Source: JAQGMJ01 sp036271855 (GTDB taxonomy: Bacteria > Pseudomonadota > Gammaproteobacteria > Burkholderiales > JAEUOS01). Taken from it: a DNA stretch of 26,843 bases. Of this stretch, positions 14,504 to 21,686 are shown piece after piece. The notes under the pieces were generated by a model that worked only from the letters and a program-made list of their open reading frames with translations, was not told where the DNA came from and searched no databases. The stretch is from the NCBI GenBank assembly GCA_036271855.1, contig DATAZV010000379.1:1-26843 (forward strand). Reading direction: 5' to 3'. The position numbers and the translations under genes are program-made. Each line of letters starts with the position of its first letter. Position 1 is the stretch's first letter.

Positions 14504-15244
14504 TCAGACCATGCCGCCGTTGGCGCGCAGGGTCTGGCCGTTGATCCAGCCGCCGTCCGGCCCGAGCAGGAAGGAAACCGCGCCGGCGATGTCTTCCGGC
14601 GTGCCCAGGCGTTCCAGCGGGTTCATCTTCGCCAGGCGCTCGACCAGTTCCGGCGTCTTGCCGTTGAGAAACAGTTCGGTGGCGGTGGGGCCGGGGGCGA
14701 TGGCGTTCACAGTGATGTTGCGGCCGCGCAGTTCCTTCGACAGGATGCTGGTCAGCAATTCGACGCCGGCCTTGGTCGCGGTGTAGGCCGAGTAGCCGGG
14801 CAGGGCGGTGCCGACCAGGCTGGTGGAAAAGTTGACGATGCGCCCGCCCGATTCCACCCGCGTGGCCGCTTCGCGCAGAGTGTTGAAGCTGCCCTTGAGG
14901 TTGACGGCGATCAGGCGGTCGAAGGTGGCATCGTCGGTATTGGCCAGGGTCGGCATTTGCGCCGGCATGATGCCGGCGTTGTTCACCAGCGCATCGACGC
15001 GGCCGTACAGGCGCACGGTTTCGTCGAACAGCTGTTTCGCTTCGGCGGGAACGGCGACATCGGCTTGCAGCGCCGCGCCCTGGCCGCCGGCGGACTCGAT
15101 GGCCTTGACCACTGCGGCGGCAGCAGCAGCGTTGCCGGCGTAATTGACGATCACCGCAAAGCCGTCGCGCGCCAGGCGCAGGGCGACACTGGCACCGATG
15201 CCGCGCGAGGCCCCGGTGACGATGGCTGTTTTTTTCGGGGTCAT
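14504..15244 (-). CDS. SDR-family NAD(P)-dependent oxidoreductase
   Basis: The 246-residue product is a classical short-chain dehydrogenase/reductase. TGASRGIG (residues 10-17) binds the cofactor, NNAG lies at 88-91, catalytic Ser is in NFSTS (about 140-142), and Tyr154/Lys158 form YTATK. The C-terminal end GGWINGQTLRANGGMV is typical of FabG-like members. ATG 15244 has AGGAGA 7 bases upstream; the open frame continues further upstream but is not protein-like. It is divergent from a LysR regulator 145 bases away, a common layout in which the regulator controls the enzyme. The substrate is unknown. Confidence 0.93.
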   Translation of the reverse strand: MTPKKTAIVTGASRGIGASVALRLARDGFAVIVNYAGNAAAAAAVVKAIESAGGQGAALQADVAVPAEAKQLFDETVRLYGRVDALVNNAGIMPAQMPTLANTDDATFDRLIAVNLKGSFNTLREAATRVESGGRIVNFSTSLVGTALPGYSAYTATKAGVELLTSILSKELRGRNITVNAIAPGPTATELFLNGKTPELVERLAKMNPLERLGTPEDIAGAVSFLLGPDGGWINGQTLRANGGMV

Positions 15245-15329
15245 GGCAAATCTCCTGAAGGGTTTGGGTGGGGCCGCGACACGAGGGGCCAGTGACGCTA
15301 CTTTATGAGTTTGCTTGGACTGGATAAAT

Positions 15330-15345
15330 ATGCTTGAATGAGCAT
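15330..15345. promoter_or_regulatory. Candidate LysR operator in the SDR/LysR intergenic region
   Basis: ATGCT (15330-15334) and AGCAT (15341-15345) form a dyad with a 6-base spacer, overlapping the -35 box of the LysR promoter. This position fits autorepression and divergent control of the SDR gene. Confidence 0.45.
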
Positions 15346-15363
15346 TACTATTCAAAATATATA
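15334..15363 (+). promoter_or_regulatory. Candidate promoter of the LysR gene
   Basis: TTGAAT (15334-15339) and TATATA (15358-15363), spaced by 18 bases, lie 26 bases before the LysR start codon, in the AT-rich part of the intergenic region. Confidence 0.5.
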
Positions 15364-15389
15364 AACAATAAACCCGTGTGAGGAAAGCC

Positions 15390-16292
15390 ATGGACCGCTT
15401 TGACAGCATGCATTTGTTCGTCCGCATCGTCGAACTCGGCAGCTTTACCAAGGCCGCCGATGACCTCGACCTGCCGCGCGCCACCGTCACCCATGCCGTG
15501 CAGCAACTTGAAAAGCGCCTGGCCACCCGCCTGCTGCAGCGGACCACCCGCAGCGTCAGCGTCACCCTGGATGGCGAGGCCTACTACCAGCGCTGCCTGC
15601 GCCTGCTGGCGGACCTGGAAGACACCGAGTCTTCCTTCGGCCAGTCGCCGGCCGCGCCCAAGGGCAAGCTGCGCGTCGACCTGCAAGGCTCGCTGGCGCT
15701 GCATTTCCTGTTGCCGCACCTGGGCGAATTCTGCGAGCGCTACCCGGACCTGGAACTGGACATCGGCATGGGCGATCGCCTGGTGGATCTGGTGCGCGAG
15801 GGGGTGGACTGCGTGCTGCGCGGCGGCGAGCCGCGCGAGTCCAGCCTGGTGGCGCGGCGGGTCGCGGAAAACCCGCAGCTCACCTGCGCCAGCGCCGGCT
15901 ATATCAAGCGCTACGGCGTGCCGGAGAGCATCGAGTCGCTGCGCGAGCATCGCGCCGTCAACTACGTTTCAAGCGCCACCGGGCGGCGCCTGCCGTTCGA
16001 GTTCATCGTCGGCGGCGAAGCGCGCAAGGTGCAGGTGCCGGGCATGGTGGCGGTGCGCCAGGCCGATGCCTATCATGCTTGCTGCGAGGCCGGGCTGGGG
16101 CTGATCCAGATCCCGCGTTATCACGTCGAGGCGCAACTGGCGCAAGGCAGTCTGGTCGAGGTGCTGGCGCAGTATCGCCCGGCGCCGATGCCGGTCTCGG
16201 TGCTTTACCCGCACAGCCGGCAGCTGTCACCCCGGGTGCGGGTGTTCATCGACTGGGTGGTGGAAAGGATGCGGGCGCCGGCCCCGGTGTAG
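15390..16292 (+). CDS. LysR-family transcriptional regulator
   Basis: The 300-residue protein has an N-terminal winged helix (residues about 1-60: FVRIVELGSFTKAADDLDLPRATVTHAVQQLEKRL, of which SFTKAADDLDLPRATVTHAV is the helix-turn-helix) and LLQRTTRSVSVTLDGEAYY. This opening belongs to the CrgA/DsdC-like LysR branch with the FxxVVExGSFxxAA pattern. The remaining 200 residues form the periplasmic-binding-like effector domain. ATG 15390 is preceded by AGGAAAG at the right distance, so it is preferred to GTG 15378. Its likely target is the divergent SDR gene. The effector is unknown. Confidence 0.94.
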   Translation: MDRFDSMHLFVRIVELGSFTKAADDLDLPRATVTHAVQQLEKRLATRLLQRTTRSVSVTLDGEAYYQRCLRLLADLEDTESSFGQSPAAPKGKLRVDLQGSLALHFLLPHLGEFCERYPDLELDIGMGDRLVDLVREGVDCVLRGGEPRESSLVARRVAENPQLTCASAGYIKRYGVPESIESLREHRAVNYVSSATGRRLPFEFIVGGEARKVQVPGMVAVRQADAYHACCEAGLGLIQIPRYHVEAQLAQGSLVEVLAQYRPAPMPVSVLYPHSRQLSPRVRVFIDWVVERMRAPAPV

Positions 16293-16330
16293 TGGAGGAG
16301 TGGCGGCACCGGACGCGGCAATGAGGCACG

Positions 16331-16359
16331 CCCGCTGCAAGCTGCCTCAGGGCAGCGGG
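16331..16359. other. Two mutually exclusive hairpins at the 3' end of the NAD(P)HX repair gene
   Basis: GCTGCC (16341-16346) pairs with GGCAGC (16351-16356), while CCCGCTG (16331-16337) can instead pair with CAGCGGG (16353-16359). The stop codon lies in the inner loop. There is no T-tract, so at best this is a weak or Rho-assisted end between two convergent genes. Confidence 0.35.
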
Positions 16360-17966
16360 TCCCGGTCTTTGGCCCAATGATTGAACAAGCGACGCGCCGC
16401 CAGCATGGTCTCGCTGGCGGTCAGCCCGGCCGGGCCGCAGCCCTCGGCCGCCAGTTCATCGGCCGCCGCGCCGTGCAGATGCACCGCGCATTGCAGGGTG
16501 GCTTCCGCCGGAAAACCCTGCGCCAGCAAGGCGCCGGCAATGCCCGACAGCACATCGCCCATGCCGCCGCTGGCCATGCCGGGGTTGCCGGTGCCGTTGA
16601 TCCACCAGCGCCCGCGGGGCGAGGCGATCACGCTGCCGGCACCCTTGAGCACGACGATCGCCTTGTACAGGTCGGCCAGGCGCGCCGCGCTGGCGATGCG
16701 GTCTTCCTGCACCTGGGGCGTGTTGCTGCCGAGCAGGCGCGCCGCTTCCAGCGGATGCGGCGTCATCAGGGTGGCGCCGCCGCGTTTGGCGATGGCGCCG
16801 CGCAGCGAGGGGTCGGCGGCGACCAGGTTGAGCGCATCGGCGTCGAGCAGGATCGGGCAGGGCAAGGCGATGGCGCGGGTCACCGCCAGCTTCGCCGCTT
16901 CGCTTTGGCCCAGGCCCGGGCCGACCACCGCGGCCGTCAGCGCCATTTCCAGCACTGCTTCATCGGTGCGCAGCATCAACTCCGGTTGCAGGGGATCGAA
17001 CTGCGGCGCGCCGGGATCGACAAAGCCGATGAACACCTTGCCCGCACCCATGTGCAGGGCGGCGCGGGCGGCGAGAAAGGCGGCGCCGGTCATCCCGGCG
17101 CTGCCGCCGATCACGCCCAGGGTGCCGAAGCTGCCCTTGTGGGAATTGAGCAGGCGCGGGCGGATGCAGGCGCGAAAATCCGCCGGCTCCAGCAGCGAGC
17201 CCGATTCGCCCAGTCCCGGCGCGGTGAAGCGCAACTGCAAGGGCGCGATTTCGACAATGCCGGCGTAGTCCGGGCCGGAAAGCGTGTGCAGCCCCGGCTT
17301 GTCGGCAATGAAGGTGAGGGTGCGCGTGGCCTGGATCGCCGCGCCCATCACCCGGCCGGTATCGGCGTCCAGCCCGGAAGGCACGTCCAGGGCCAGCACC
17401 GGGGTGGAGGATTCGTTGATGGTGGCGATCCAGTCGGCGTAAGGCGCGCGCAGAGGGCGCGTCAGGCCGATGCCGAACAGGCCGTCGACCACTAGATCGA
17501 AATCGTCCGGCGGTGGCGGCGCGCGCAGCGCGACGGCGTCGCCGTGGCTGCGCCATTTGGCGTGCGCCCGGGCCGCGTCGGGCGGCAGGTGGGCAGTATC
17601 CTCGATAAAGCAGACCGTGACCGAATTGCCCCATTCGCGCAAATGGACCGCCACTTCCATGGCGTCGCCGCCGTTGTTGCCGGGGCCCGCTAGGATCATC
17701 ACCCGGGCCGGGTAATGGGATGCGTTCTTCAGCATGGCGCGGGCGCAATTGGCAGCGGCCAGGCCGGCGCGCTCCATCAGCGGTTCGCCCTGCGCCAGTG
17801 CGGCCTGCTCCAGCGTGCGGATAGCCGTGGCGCGCAGCAGCAATGCGGCGGAGTCCTTTTCCCGAACGCGAACTGTTGCCTTGAGGTCGGAAGGGTGGGT
17901 GTGACGAGTTTTTTGGGCGGGCGCCGGGCCGGGTGCTGCGTTCGGAGCGCCCTCAGCGTTTGCCAT
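16347..17966 (-). CDS. nnrD: Bifunctional NAD(P)H-hydrate epimerase / ADP-dependent dehydratase
   Basis: The 539-residue protein fuses the two NAD(P)HX repair activities, as in E. coli YjeF (NnrE-NnrD). The epimerase half (about residues 45-265) has LAGPGNNGGDAMEVAVHL, GLFGIGLTRPL and DVPSGLDADTG. The dehydratase half (about 285-530) has GVIGGSAGMTGAAFLAARAA, TPHPLEAARLL, VVLKGAGSVIA and NGTGNPGMASGGMGDVLSG. Together they convert damaged hydrated NAD(P)H back to usable cofactor, using ADP or ATP. The first 40 or so residues are an Ala/Pro-rich, low-complexity extension before the usual start of the epimerase domain. ATG 17966 has AGGTG just upstream, but a shorter start cannot be excluded. 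It stands alone and is divergent from the isc operon. Confidence 0.95.
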   Translation of the reverse strand: MANAEGAPNAAPGPAPAQKTRHTHPSDLKATVRVREKDSAALLLRATAIRTLEQAALAQGEPLMERAGLAAANCARAMLKNASHYPARVMILAGPGNNGGDAMEVAVHLREWGNSVTVCFIEDTAHLPPDAARAHAKWRSHGDAVALRAPPPPDDFDLVVDGLFGIGLTRPLRAPYADWIATINESSTPVLALDVPSGLDADTGRVMGAAIQATRTLTFIADKPGLHTLSGPDYAGIVEIAPLQLRFTAPGLGESGSLLEPADFRACIRPRLLNSHKGSFGTLGVIGGSAGMTGAAFLAARAALHMGAGKVFIGFVDPGAPQFDPLQPELMLRTDEAVLEMALTAAVVGPGLGQSEAAKLAVTRAIALPCPILLDADALNLVAADPSLRGAIAKRGGATLMTPHPLEAARLLGSNTPQVQEDRIASAARLADLYKAIVVLKGAGSVIASPRGRWWINGTGNPGMASGGMGDVLSGIAGALLAQGFPAEATLQCAVHLHGAAADELAAEGCGPAGLTASETMLAARRLFNHWAKDRDPLP

Positions 17967-18331
17967 GGATCACCTGATGCATGAGTTCGTATTCTTCTAT
18001 TGTCTCTGAAAAACAGCTGCAGGCCGACTGCCGCAAACAAACAATTTCGTGCCCGCTGGACCGCCGTGCAGGCGATGCGGGTTCCCGACAAAGCACATGC
18101 CCCTGTTCGACGCCGATACTACTCTTTCTTTCTGGCCGGCGGCAAATGCCTTTCGGCAATTTCTACCGGCCGCTGGGAATTCTCCAGGCGCTTCCTTGGG
18201 TTCGTCTGGACCGCTTTCATCCAGAATTACGATAAAATATATCTATATTTAACATTAGGAATATAATTTAAAATTATGTTTTATAACGATAAATTTAAAT
18301 AACTCCCTTTTTGGCTGGTCGCCTGGAAAGG
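17967..18331. other. Gene-free region between nnrD and the iscR promoter, with an AT-rich island
   Basis: About 365 bases separate the NAD(P)HX repair gene from the iscR -35 box. Short open frames occur, but none has a domain or good start. Positions about 18228-18302 are strikingly AT-rich inside GC-rich DNA. They contain a 15-base palindrome (ATAATTTAAAATTAT, 18263-18277) and ACGATAAA repeated at 18229-18236 and 18286-18293. I can assign no function. Possible roles are a regulator-binding region, an UP-like element far upstream of iscR, or a remnant of inserted DNA. Confidence 0.6.
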
Positions 18332-18361
18332 TTGACTAATTCGTTCAGCCTTTGGTATACT
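18332..18361 (+). promoter_or_regulatory. iscR (isc operon) promoter
   Basis: TTGACT (18332-18337) and TATACT (18356-18361) are near-consensus sigma-70 boxes with an 18-base spacer, 75 bases upstream of the iscR start. The -10 box overlaps the IscR operator. Confidence 0.8.
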
Positions 18362-18381
18362 TGACTCAATTAGTCGGACTT
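18357..18381. promoter_or_regulatory. IscR type 1 operator
   Basis: The 25 bases match about 21 of 25 positions of the known type 1 IscR motif, with both core half-sites intact: ATACTTGACT, a CAAT centre and TAGTCGG. It covers the -10 box and start point, the place from which [2Fe-2S]-IscR represses its own operon in E. coli. Confidence 0.8.
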
Positions 18382-18436
18382 GTCGTGCGCCGCTTTAGCG
18401 CTGCAAGAAAGGTCCCGAAGCCTGGAAGGAGCGCCC

Positions 18437-18988
18437 ATGAGACTGACAACCAAAGGCCGTTTTGCAGTGACCGCGATGATCGACCTGGCCCTGCGTGACG
18501 AAGGCGGGCCGGTGACCCTGGCCGCCATCAGCGAGCGTCAGGGCATTTCGCTGTCCTATCTGGAGCAATTGTTCGGCAAGCTGCGCCGCCACAGCATTGT
18601 GGAAAGCGTGCGCGGCCCGGGCGGCGGCTACACCATGGCGCGCACCCTGGACACCGTGACGGTGGCCGACATTATCGCCGCGGTCGACGAGCCGCTGGAT
18701 GCCACCATGTGCGGCGGCAAGGAAAATTGCCACGAGACCGGGCGCATCGGCGGCGGGCTTCAGGAGGGGGCGCAAAAGGGCCAGTGCATGACCCACGACC
18801 TCTGGGCCACGCTGAACAAGAAAATGCACGAATACCTGGAGTCGGTAACCCTGGGTCACCTGGTGCGCCAGCAGCGTGAGCGCGAAGCCGCCAGCCAGGC
18901 AGCGCAAGGCGGTGTTGCCGCCGTGCAAAGCGTGATGGTGGACCGCCGCAAGACCGGCGGCGTGCGTGGTACCCCGGCCATCGCCTGA
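18437..18988 (+). CDS. iscR: Fe-S cluster regulator IscR, with an enlarged cluster loop
   Basis: The 183-residue Rrf2 protein begins MRLTTKGRFAVTAMIDLALR and has the winged helix (ISLSYLEQLFGKLRRHSIV, wing RGPGGGY). The cluster ligands are Cys92, Cys98, Cys117 and probably His120. E. coli IscR uses Cys92, Cys98, Cys104 and His107, so the first two match exactly. The segment between the second and third Cys is 18 residues here against 5 there, a 13-residue Gly-rich expansion (HETGRIGGGLQEGAQKGQ). The C-terminal tail is also long (about residues 145-183). ATG 18437 is preceded by GGAAGGAG. IscR senses Fe-S status and represses this operon through the type 1 site over its promoter. Confidence 0.97.
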   Translation: MRLTTKGRFAVTAMIDLALRDEGGPVTLAAISERQGISLSYLEQLFGKLRRHSIVESVRGPGGGYTMARTLDTVTVADIIAAVDEPLDATMCGGKENCHETGRIGGGLQEGAQKGQCMTHDLWATLNKKMHEYLESVTLGHLVRQQREREAASQAAQGGVAAVQSVMVDRRKTGGVRGTPAIA

Positions 18989-19031
18989 AGCTGGCCAGGC
19001 ATTGAAGATCAAGCGAAACACAGGACCTGAT

Positions 19032-20240
19032 ATGAAACTCCCGATTTATCTCGACAATTCCGCCACCACCCGGGTCGACCCGCGCGTCACCGAGGAGATG
19101 GTCAAATTCCTGACCGAAGAATATGGCAACCCGGCCTCGCGCTCCCACGCCTACGGCTGGACCGCCGAAGCGGCAGTGGAAGAGGCGCGCGAAAACGTCG
19201 CCAAGCTGATCGGCGCCGACCCCAAGGAAATCATCTGGACCTCCGGCGCCACCGAATCGGACAACCTGGCGATCAAGGGCGCGGCCCAGTTCTACAAGAG
19301 CAAGGGCAAGCACATTATTACGATGACGATCGAGCACAAGGCCGTGCTCGACACCTGCCGCGAGCTGGAGCGCCAGGGCTTCGAGGTCACTTATCTGGAC
19401 CCCGAGCCGAACGGCCTGCTCGACCTGGAGAAATTCAAGGCGGCGATCCGCCCGGACACCATCCTGGTGTCCATCATGTATGTGAACAACGAAATCGGCG
19501 TGATCCAGGCGATCCCCGAGATCGGCGAAATCTGCCGTGAAAAGGGCATCATTTTCCACGTCGACGCGGCGCAAGCCACCGGCAAGGTGGAAATCGACCT
19601 GACCAAGCTGAAGATCGATTTGATGTCGCTGTGCGCGCACAAGACCTACGGCCCCAAGGGCATCGGCGCCCTGTACATCCGCCGCAAGCCGCGCGTGCGC
19701 CTGGAAGCGCAAATGCACGGCGGCGGCCATGAGCGCGGCTTTCGTTCCGGCACGCTGCCGACCCACCAGATCGTCGGCATGGGCGAGTCCTTCCGCCTGG
19801 CGCGCGAGGAAATGGCGACCGAAAAAAGCCGTATCCGTATGCTGCGCGACCGCCTGATGCACGGCCTGCAGGAGATGGAAGAGGTCTACGTCAACGGCGA
19901 CCTCGAAGCCCGCGTGCCGCACAACCTGAACATGAGCTTCAACTTCGTCGAAGGCGAGTCCCTGATCATGGCGATCAAGGACATCGCGGTGTCCAGCGGC
20001 TCGGCCTGCACCTCGGCCAGCCTGGAGCCTTCCTACGTGCTGCGCGCCCTGGGCCGCAGCGACGAGCTGGCGCATTCGTCGATCCGGTTTACTCTCGGCC
20101 GCTTCACCACCGAGGAAGAAATCGACTTCGCCATCGACCTGATCAAGCAAAAAATCGGCAAGCTGCGCGATTTGTCGCCGCTGTGGGAAATGCACAAGGA
20201 CGGCGTCGACCTCTCGACCATCGAGTGGGCGGCGCACTGA
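19032..20240 (+). CDS. iscS: Cysteine desulfurase IscS
   Basis: The 402-residue PLP enzyme removes sulfur from cysteine and passes it as persulfide to IscU and to tRNA-thiolation partners. Key residues are visible: His102 (IEHKAVLD), Asp178 and Gln181 (HVDAAQATGK), the PLP Lys204 (CAHKTYGPKG) and the mobile catalytic Cys326 (SSGSACTSAS). Length and both ends match the housekeeping IscS group. ATG 19032 has AGGA 6 bases upstream. It starts 43 bases after iscR and is 71 bases from iscU. In this genome the same enzyme could also supply sulfur for 2-thiouridine, the substrate of SelU, although no mnmA is in the window. Confidence 0.98.
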   Translation: MKLPIYLDNSATTRVDPRVTEEMVKFLTEEYGNPASRSHAYGWTAEAAVEEARENVAKLIGADPKEIIWTSGATESDNLAIKGAAQFYKSKGKHIITMTIEHKAVLDTCRELERQGFEVTYLDPEPNGLLDLEKFKAAIRPDTILVSIMYVNNEIGVIQAIPEIGEICREKGIIFHVDAAQATGKVEIDLTKLKIDLMSLCAHKTYGPKGIGALYIRRKPRVRLEAQMHGGGHERGFRSGTLPTHQIVGMGESFRLAREEMATEKSRIRMLRDRLMHGLQEMEEVYVNGDLEARVPHNLNMSFNFVEGESLIMAIKDIAVSSGSACTSASLEPSYVLRALGRSDELAHSSIRFTLGRFTTEEEIDFAIDLIKQKIGKLRDLSPLWEMHKDGVDLSTIEWAAH

Positions 20241-20253
20241 GTGCAATCGCAGG

Positions 20254-20275
20254 GCGGGCGGATTGAAAAGCCCGC
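20254..20275 (+). other. Hairpin in the iscS-iscU intergenic region
   Basis: GCGGGC (20254-20259) pairs with GCCCGC (20270-20275) around a 10-base A-rich loop. No T-run follows. It could tune relative mRNA levels of iscS and iscU by processing or stabilisation, which is inference. Confidence 0.4.
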
Positions 20276-20311
20276 GAGAAAGTACAATCTAGGCATTACA
20301 AGGAATACATC

Positions 20312-20722
20312 ATGGCTTACTCCGAAAAAGTTCTGGACCACTACGAAAACCCGCGCAACGTCGGCTCCTTCGAAAAGGGTGACGACACGGTCGGCACCGG
20401 CATGGTCGGTGCACCGGCCTGCGGCGACGTGATGAAGCTGCAGATCAAGGTCGGCGCTGACGGCCGCATCGAGGACGCGAAGTTCAAGACCTACGGCTGC
20501 GGCTCGGCCATCGCCTCCTCCTCGCTGGTCACCGAGTGGGTCAAGGGCAAGACCCTGGACGAGGCGATGGGCATCAAGAACACCCACATCGCCGAAGAGT
20601 TGGCGCTGCCGCCGGTGAAAATCCACTGCTCGATCCTGGCCGAAGACGCGATCAAGGCCGCGATCACCGATTACAAGGCCAAGCACGGCGCCGCCGAAGA
20701 CAGCGAACGCAAGGCCGCCTGA
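20312..20722 (+). CDS. iscU: Fe-S cluster assembly scaffold IscU
   Basis: The 136-residue scaffold has the three cluster ligands Cys37 (APACGD, with Asp39), Cys63 (YGCGSAIA) and Cys106 (HCSILAED, with His105). The chaperone-recognition motif LPPVK at residues 99-103 is the site bound by HscA. AGGAA precedes ATG 20312. The C-terminal ten residues (AAEDSERKAA) extend slightly past the E. coli end. Clusters are built here from sulfur delivered by IscS and electrons from ferredoxin, then released with HscA/HscB. Confidence 0.98.
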   Translation: MAYSEKVLDHYENPRNVGSFEKGDDTVGTGMVGAPACGDVMKLQIKVGADGRIEDAKFKTYGCGSAIASSSLVTEWVKGKTLDEAMGIKNTHIAEELALPPVKIHCSILAEDAIKAAITDYKAKHGAAEDSERKAA

Positions 20723-20740
20723 GTTCAAGACGAGACTGAT

Positions 20741-21064
20741 ATGTCGATTACCCTGACTGAAAACGCCGCCCGCCACGTGGCCAACTACCTTGCCAAGCGC
20801 GGCAAGGGTGTGGGCCTGCGCCTGGGCGTACGCACCACCGGCTGCTCCGGCATGGCTTACAAGCTGGAGTTCGCCGATGCCGTCAATGCGGAAGACCAGG
20901 AGTTCGAAAGCCGCGGCGTCAAGGTGCTGATCGATCCGAAAAGCCTGACCTACCTGGCCGGCACCGAACTGGATTACACCCGTGAGGGGCTGAACGAAGG
21001 ATTCAAGTTCAACAACCCGAACGAGAAGGACCGTTGCGGCTGCGGCGAATCTTTCAACGTGTAA
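20741..21064 (+). CDS. iscA: A-type Fe-S carrier IscA
   Basis: The 107-residue protein has the A-type carrier signature with Cys35 (TTGCSGMAY), Cys99 and Cys101 (CGCGESF). These bind iron or a cluster for transfer to apo-proteins. It follows iscU by 18 bases, with no separate promoter visible. Confidence 0.97.
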   Translation: MSITLTENAARHVANYLAKRGKGVGLRLGVRTTGCSGMAYKLEFADAVNAEDQEFESRGVKVLIDPKSLTYLAGTELDYTREGLNEGFKFNNPNEKDRCGCGESFNV

Positions 21065-21098
21065 GGCAGCGCAGGCAGAAATTGCCGAAGCGAAAACA

Positions 21099-21120
21099 AG
21101 GGGCGGCTACCACCGCCCCT
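21099..21120 (+). terminator. Possible attenuator hairpin between iscA and hscB
   Basis: AGGGGCGG (21099-21106) and CCGCCCCT (21113-21120) form an 8-base stem with a 6-base loop, followed by TTGATTT. The T-tract is broken by GA, so it would stop only part of the transcripts. That would lower hscB-hscA-fdx-iscX relative to the iscRSUA genes. Confidence 0.5.
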
Positions 21121-21138
21121 TTGATTTACTGAAACGCC

Positions 21139-21669
21139 GTGTCTACTTCTTTCACTCAAAACCACTTCGAAATGTTCGGCCTGCCCGCGCGCTTTGCCGT
21201 CGATGACGCCGCGCTGGACCAGGCGTTCCGCGAAGTGCAGGCGCAAGTGCACCCGGACCGCCATGCCGCCGCCGGCGACGCCGGCCGGCGCGTCGCGATG
21301 CAGTGGTCCACCCGCGCCAACGAGGCCTACCAGACGCTGAAGAACCCGCTGAAACGCGCGACCTATCTGTTGCACCTGCGCGGCCGGGACATCGGCGCGG
21401 AAAACAATACCGCGATGGAGCCGGCCTTCCTGATGCAGCAAATGGAATGGCGCGAGGCGGTCGAAGACGCGACGGCGGCGAAAAACCCCGATGCCCTCGA
21501 TGTTCTGCTGCGCGACATGCGCGAAGACAAGAAGTCCCGTTATGGCAAACTCGGCGCCTTGCTCGATTCCGGCGCCGATGCGCCGGCGGTCGAGGCGGTA
21601 CGGCAACTGATGTTCGTCGACAAGCTGGAAGACGAAATCCGTCTAAGCCTCGAAGAACTCGACGCCTGA
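21139..21669 (+). CDS. hscB: Co-chaperone HscB
   Basis: The 176-residue J-protein has an N-terminal J-domain (HFEMFGLPARF) with the HPD motif at residues 38-40 and NEAYQTLKNPLKRATYLL. The C-terminal three-helix domain (about residues 90-170: AFLMQQMEWREAVEDA) binds IscU. It brings IscU to HscA and stimulates the HscA ATPase. The start is GTG 21139, which gives the expected N-terminus; ribosome-site match is poor. It is 17 bases upstream of hscA. Confidence 0.96.
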   Translation: MSTSFTQNHFEMFGLPARFAVDDAALDQAFREVQAQVHPDRHAAAGDAGRRVAMQWSTRANEAYQTLKNPLKRATYLLHLRGRDIGAENNTAMEPAFLMQQMEWREAVEDATAAKNPDALDVLLRDMREDKKSRYGKLGALLDSGADAPAVEAVRQLMFVDKLEDEIRLSLEELDA

Positions 21670-21686
21670 GGCACAAAGCAAAATCC

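Noticed and set aside
18000..18266. An 88-codon plus-strand frame upstream of iscR
   Set aside because: It ends inside the AT-rich island, has no domain, and overlaps two other equally open frames.
18672..20246. A 524-codon frame antisense to iscR-iscS
   Set aside because: It spans two opposing genes and their spacer, with no recognisable domain.
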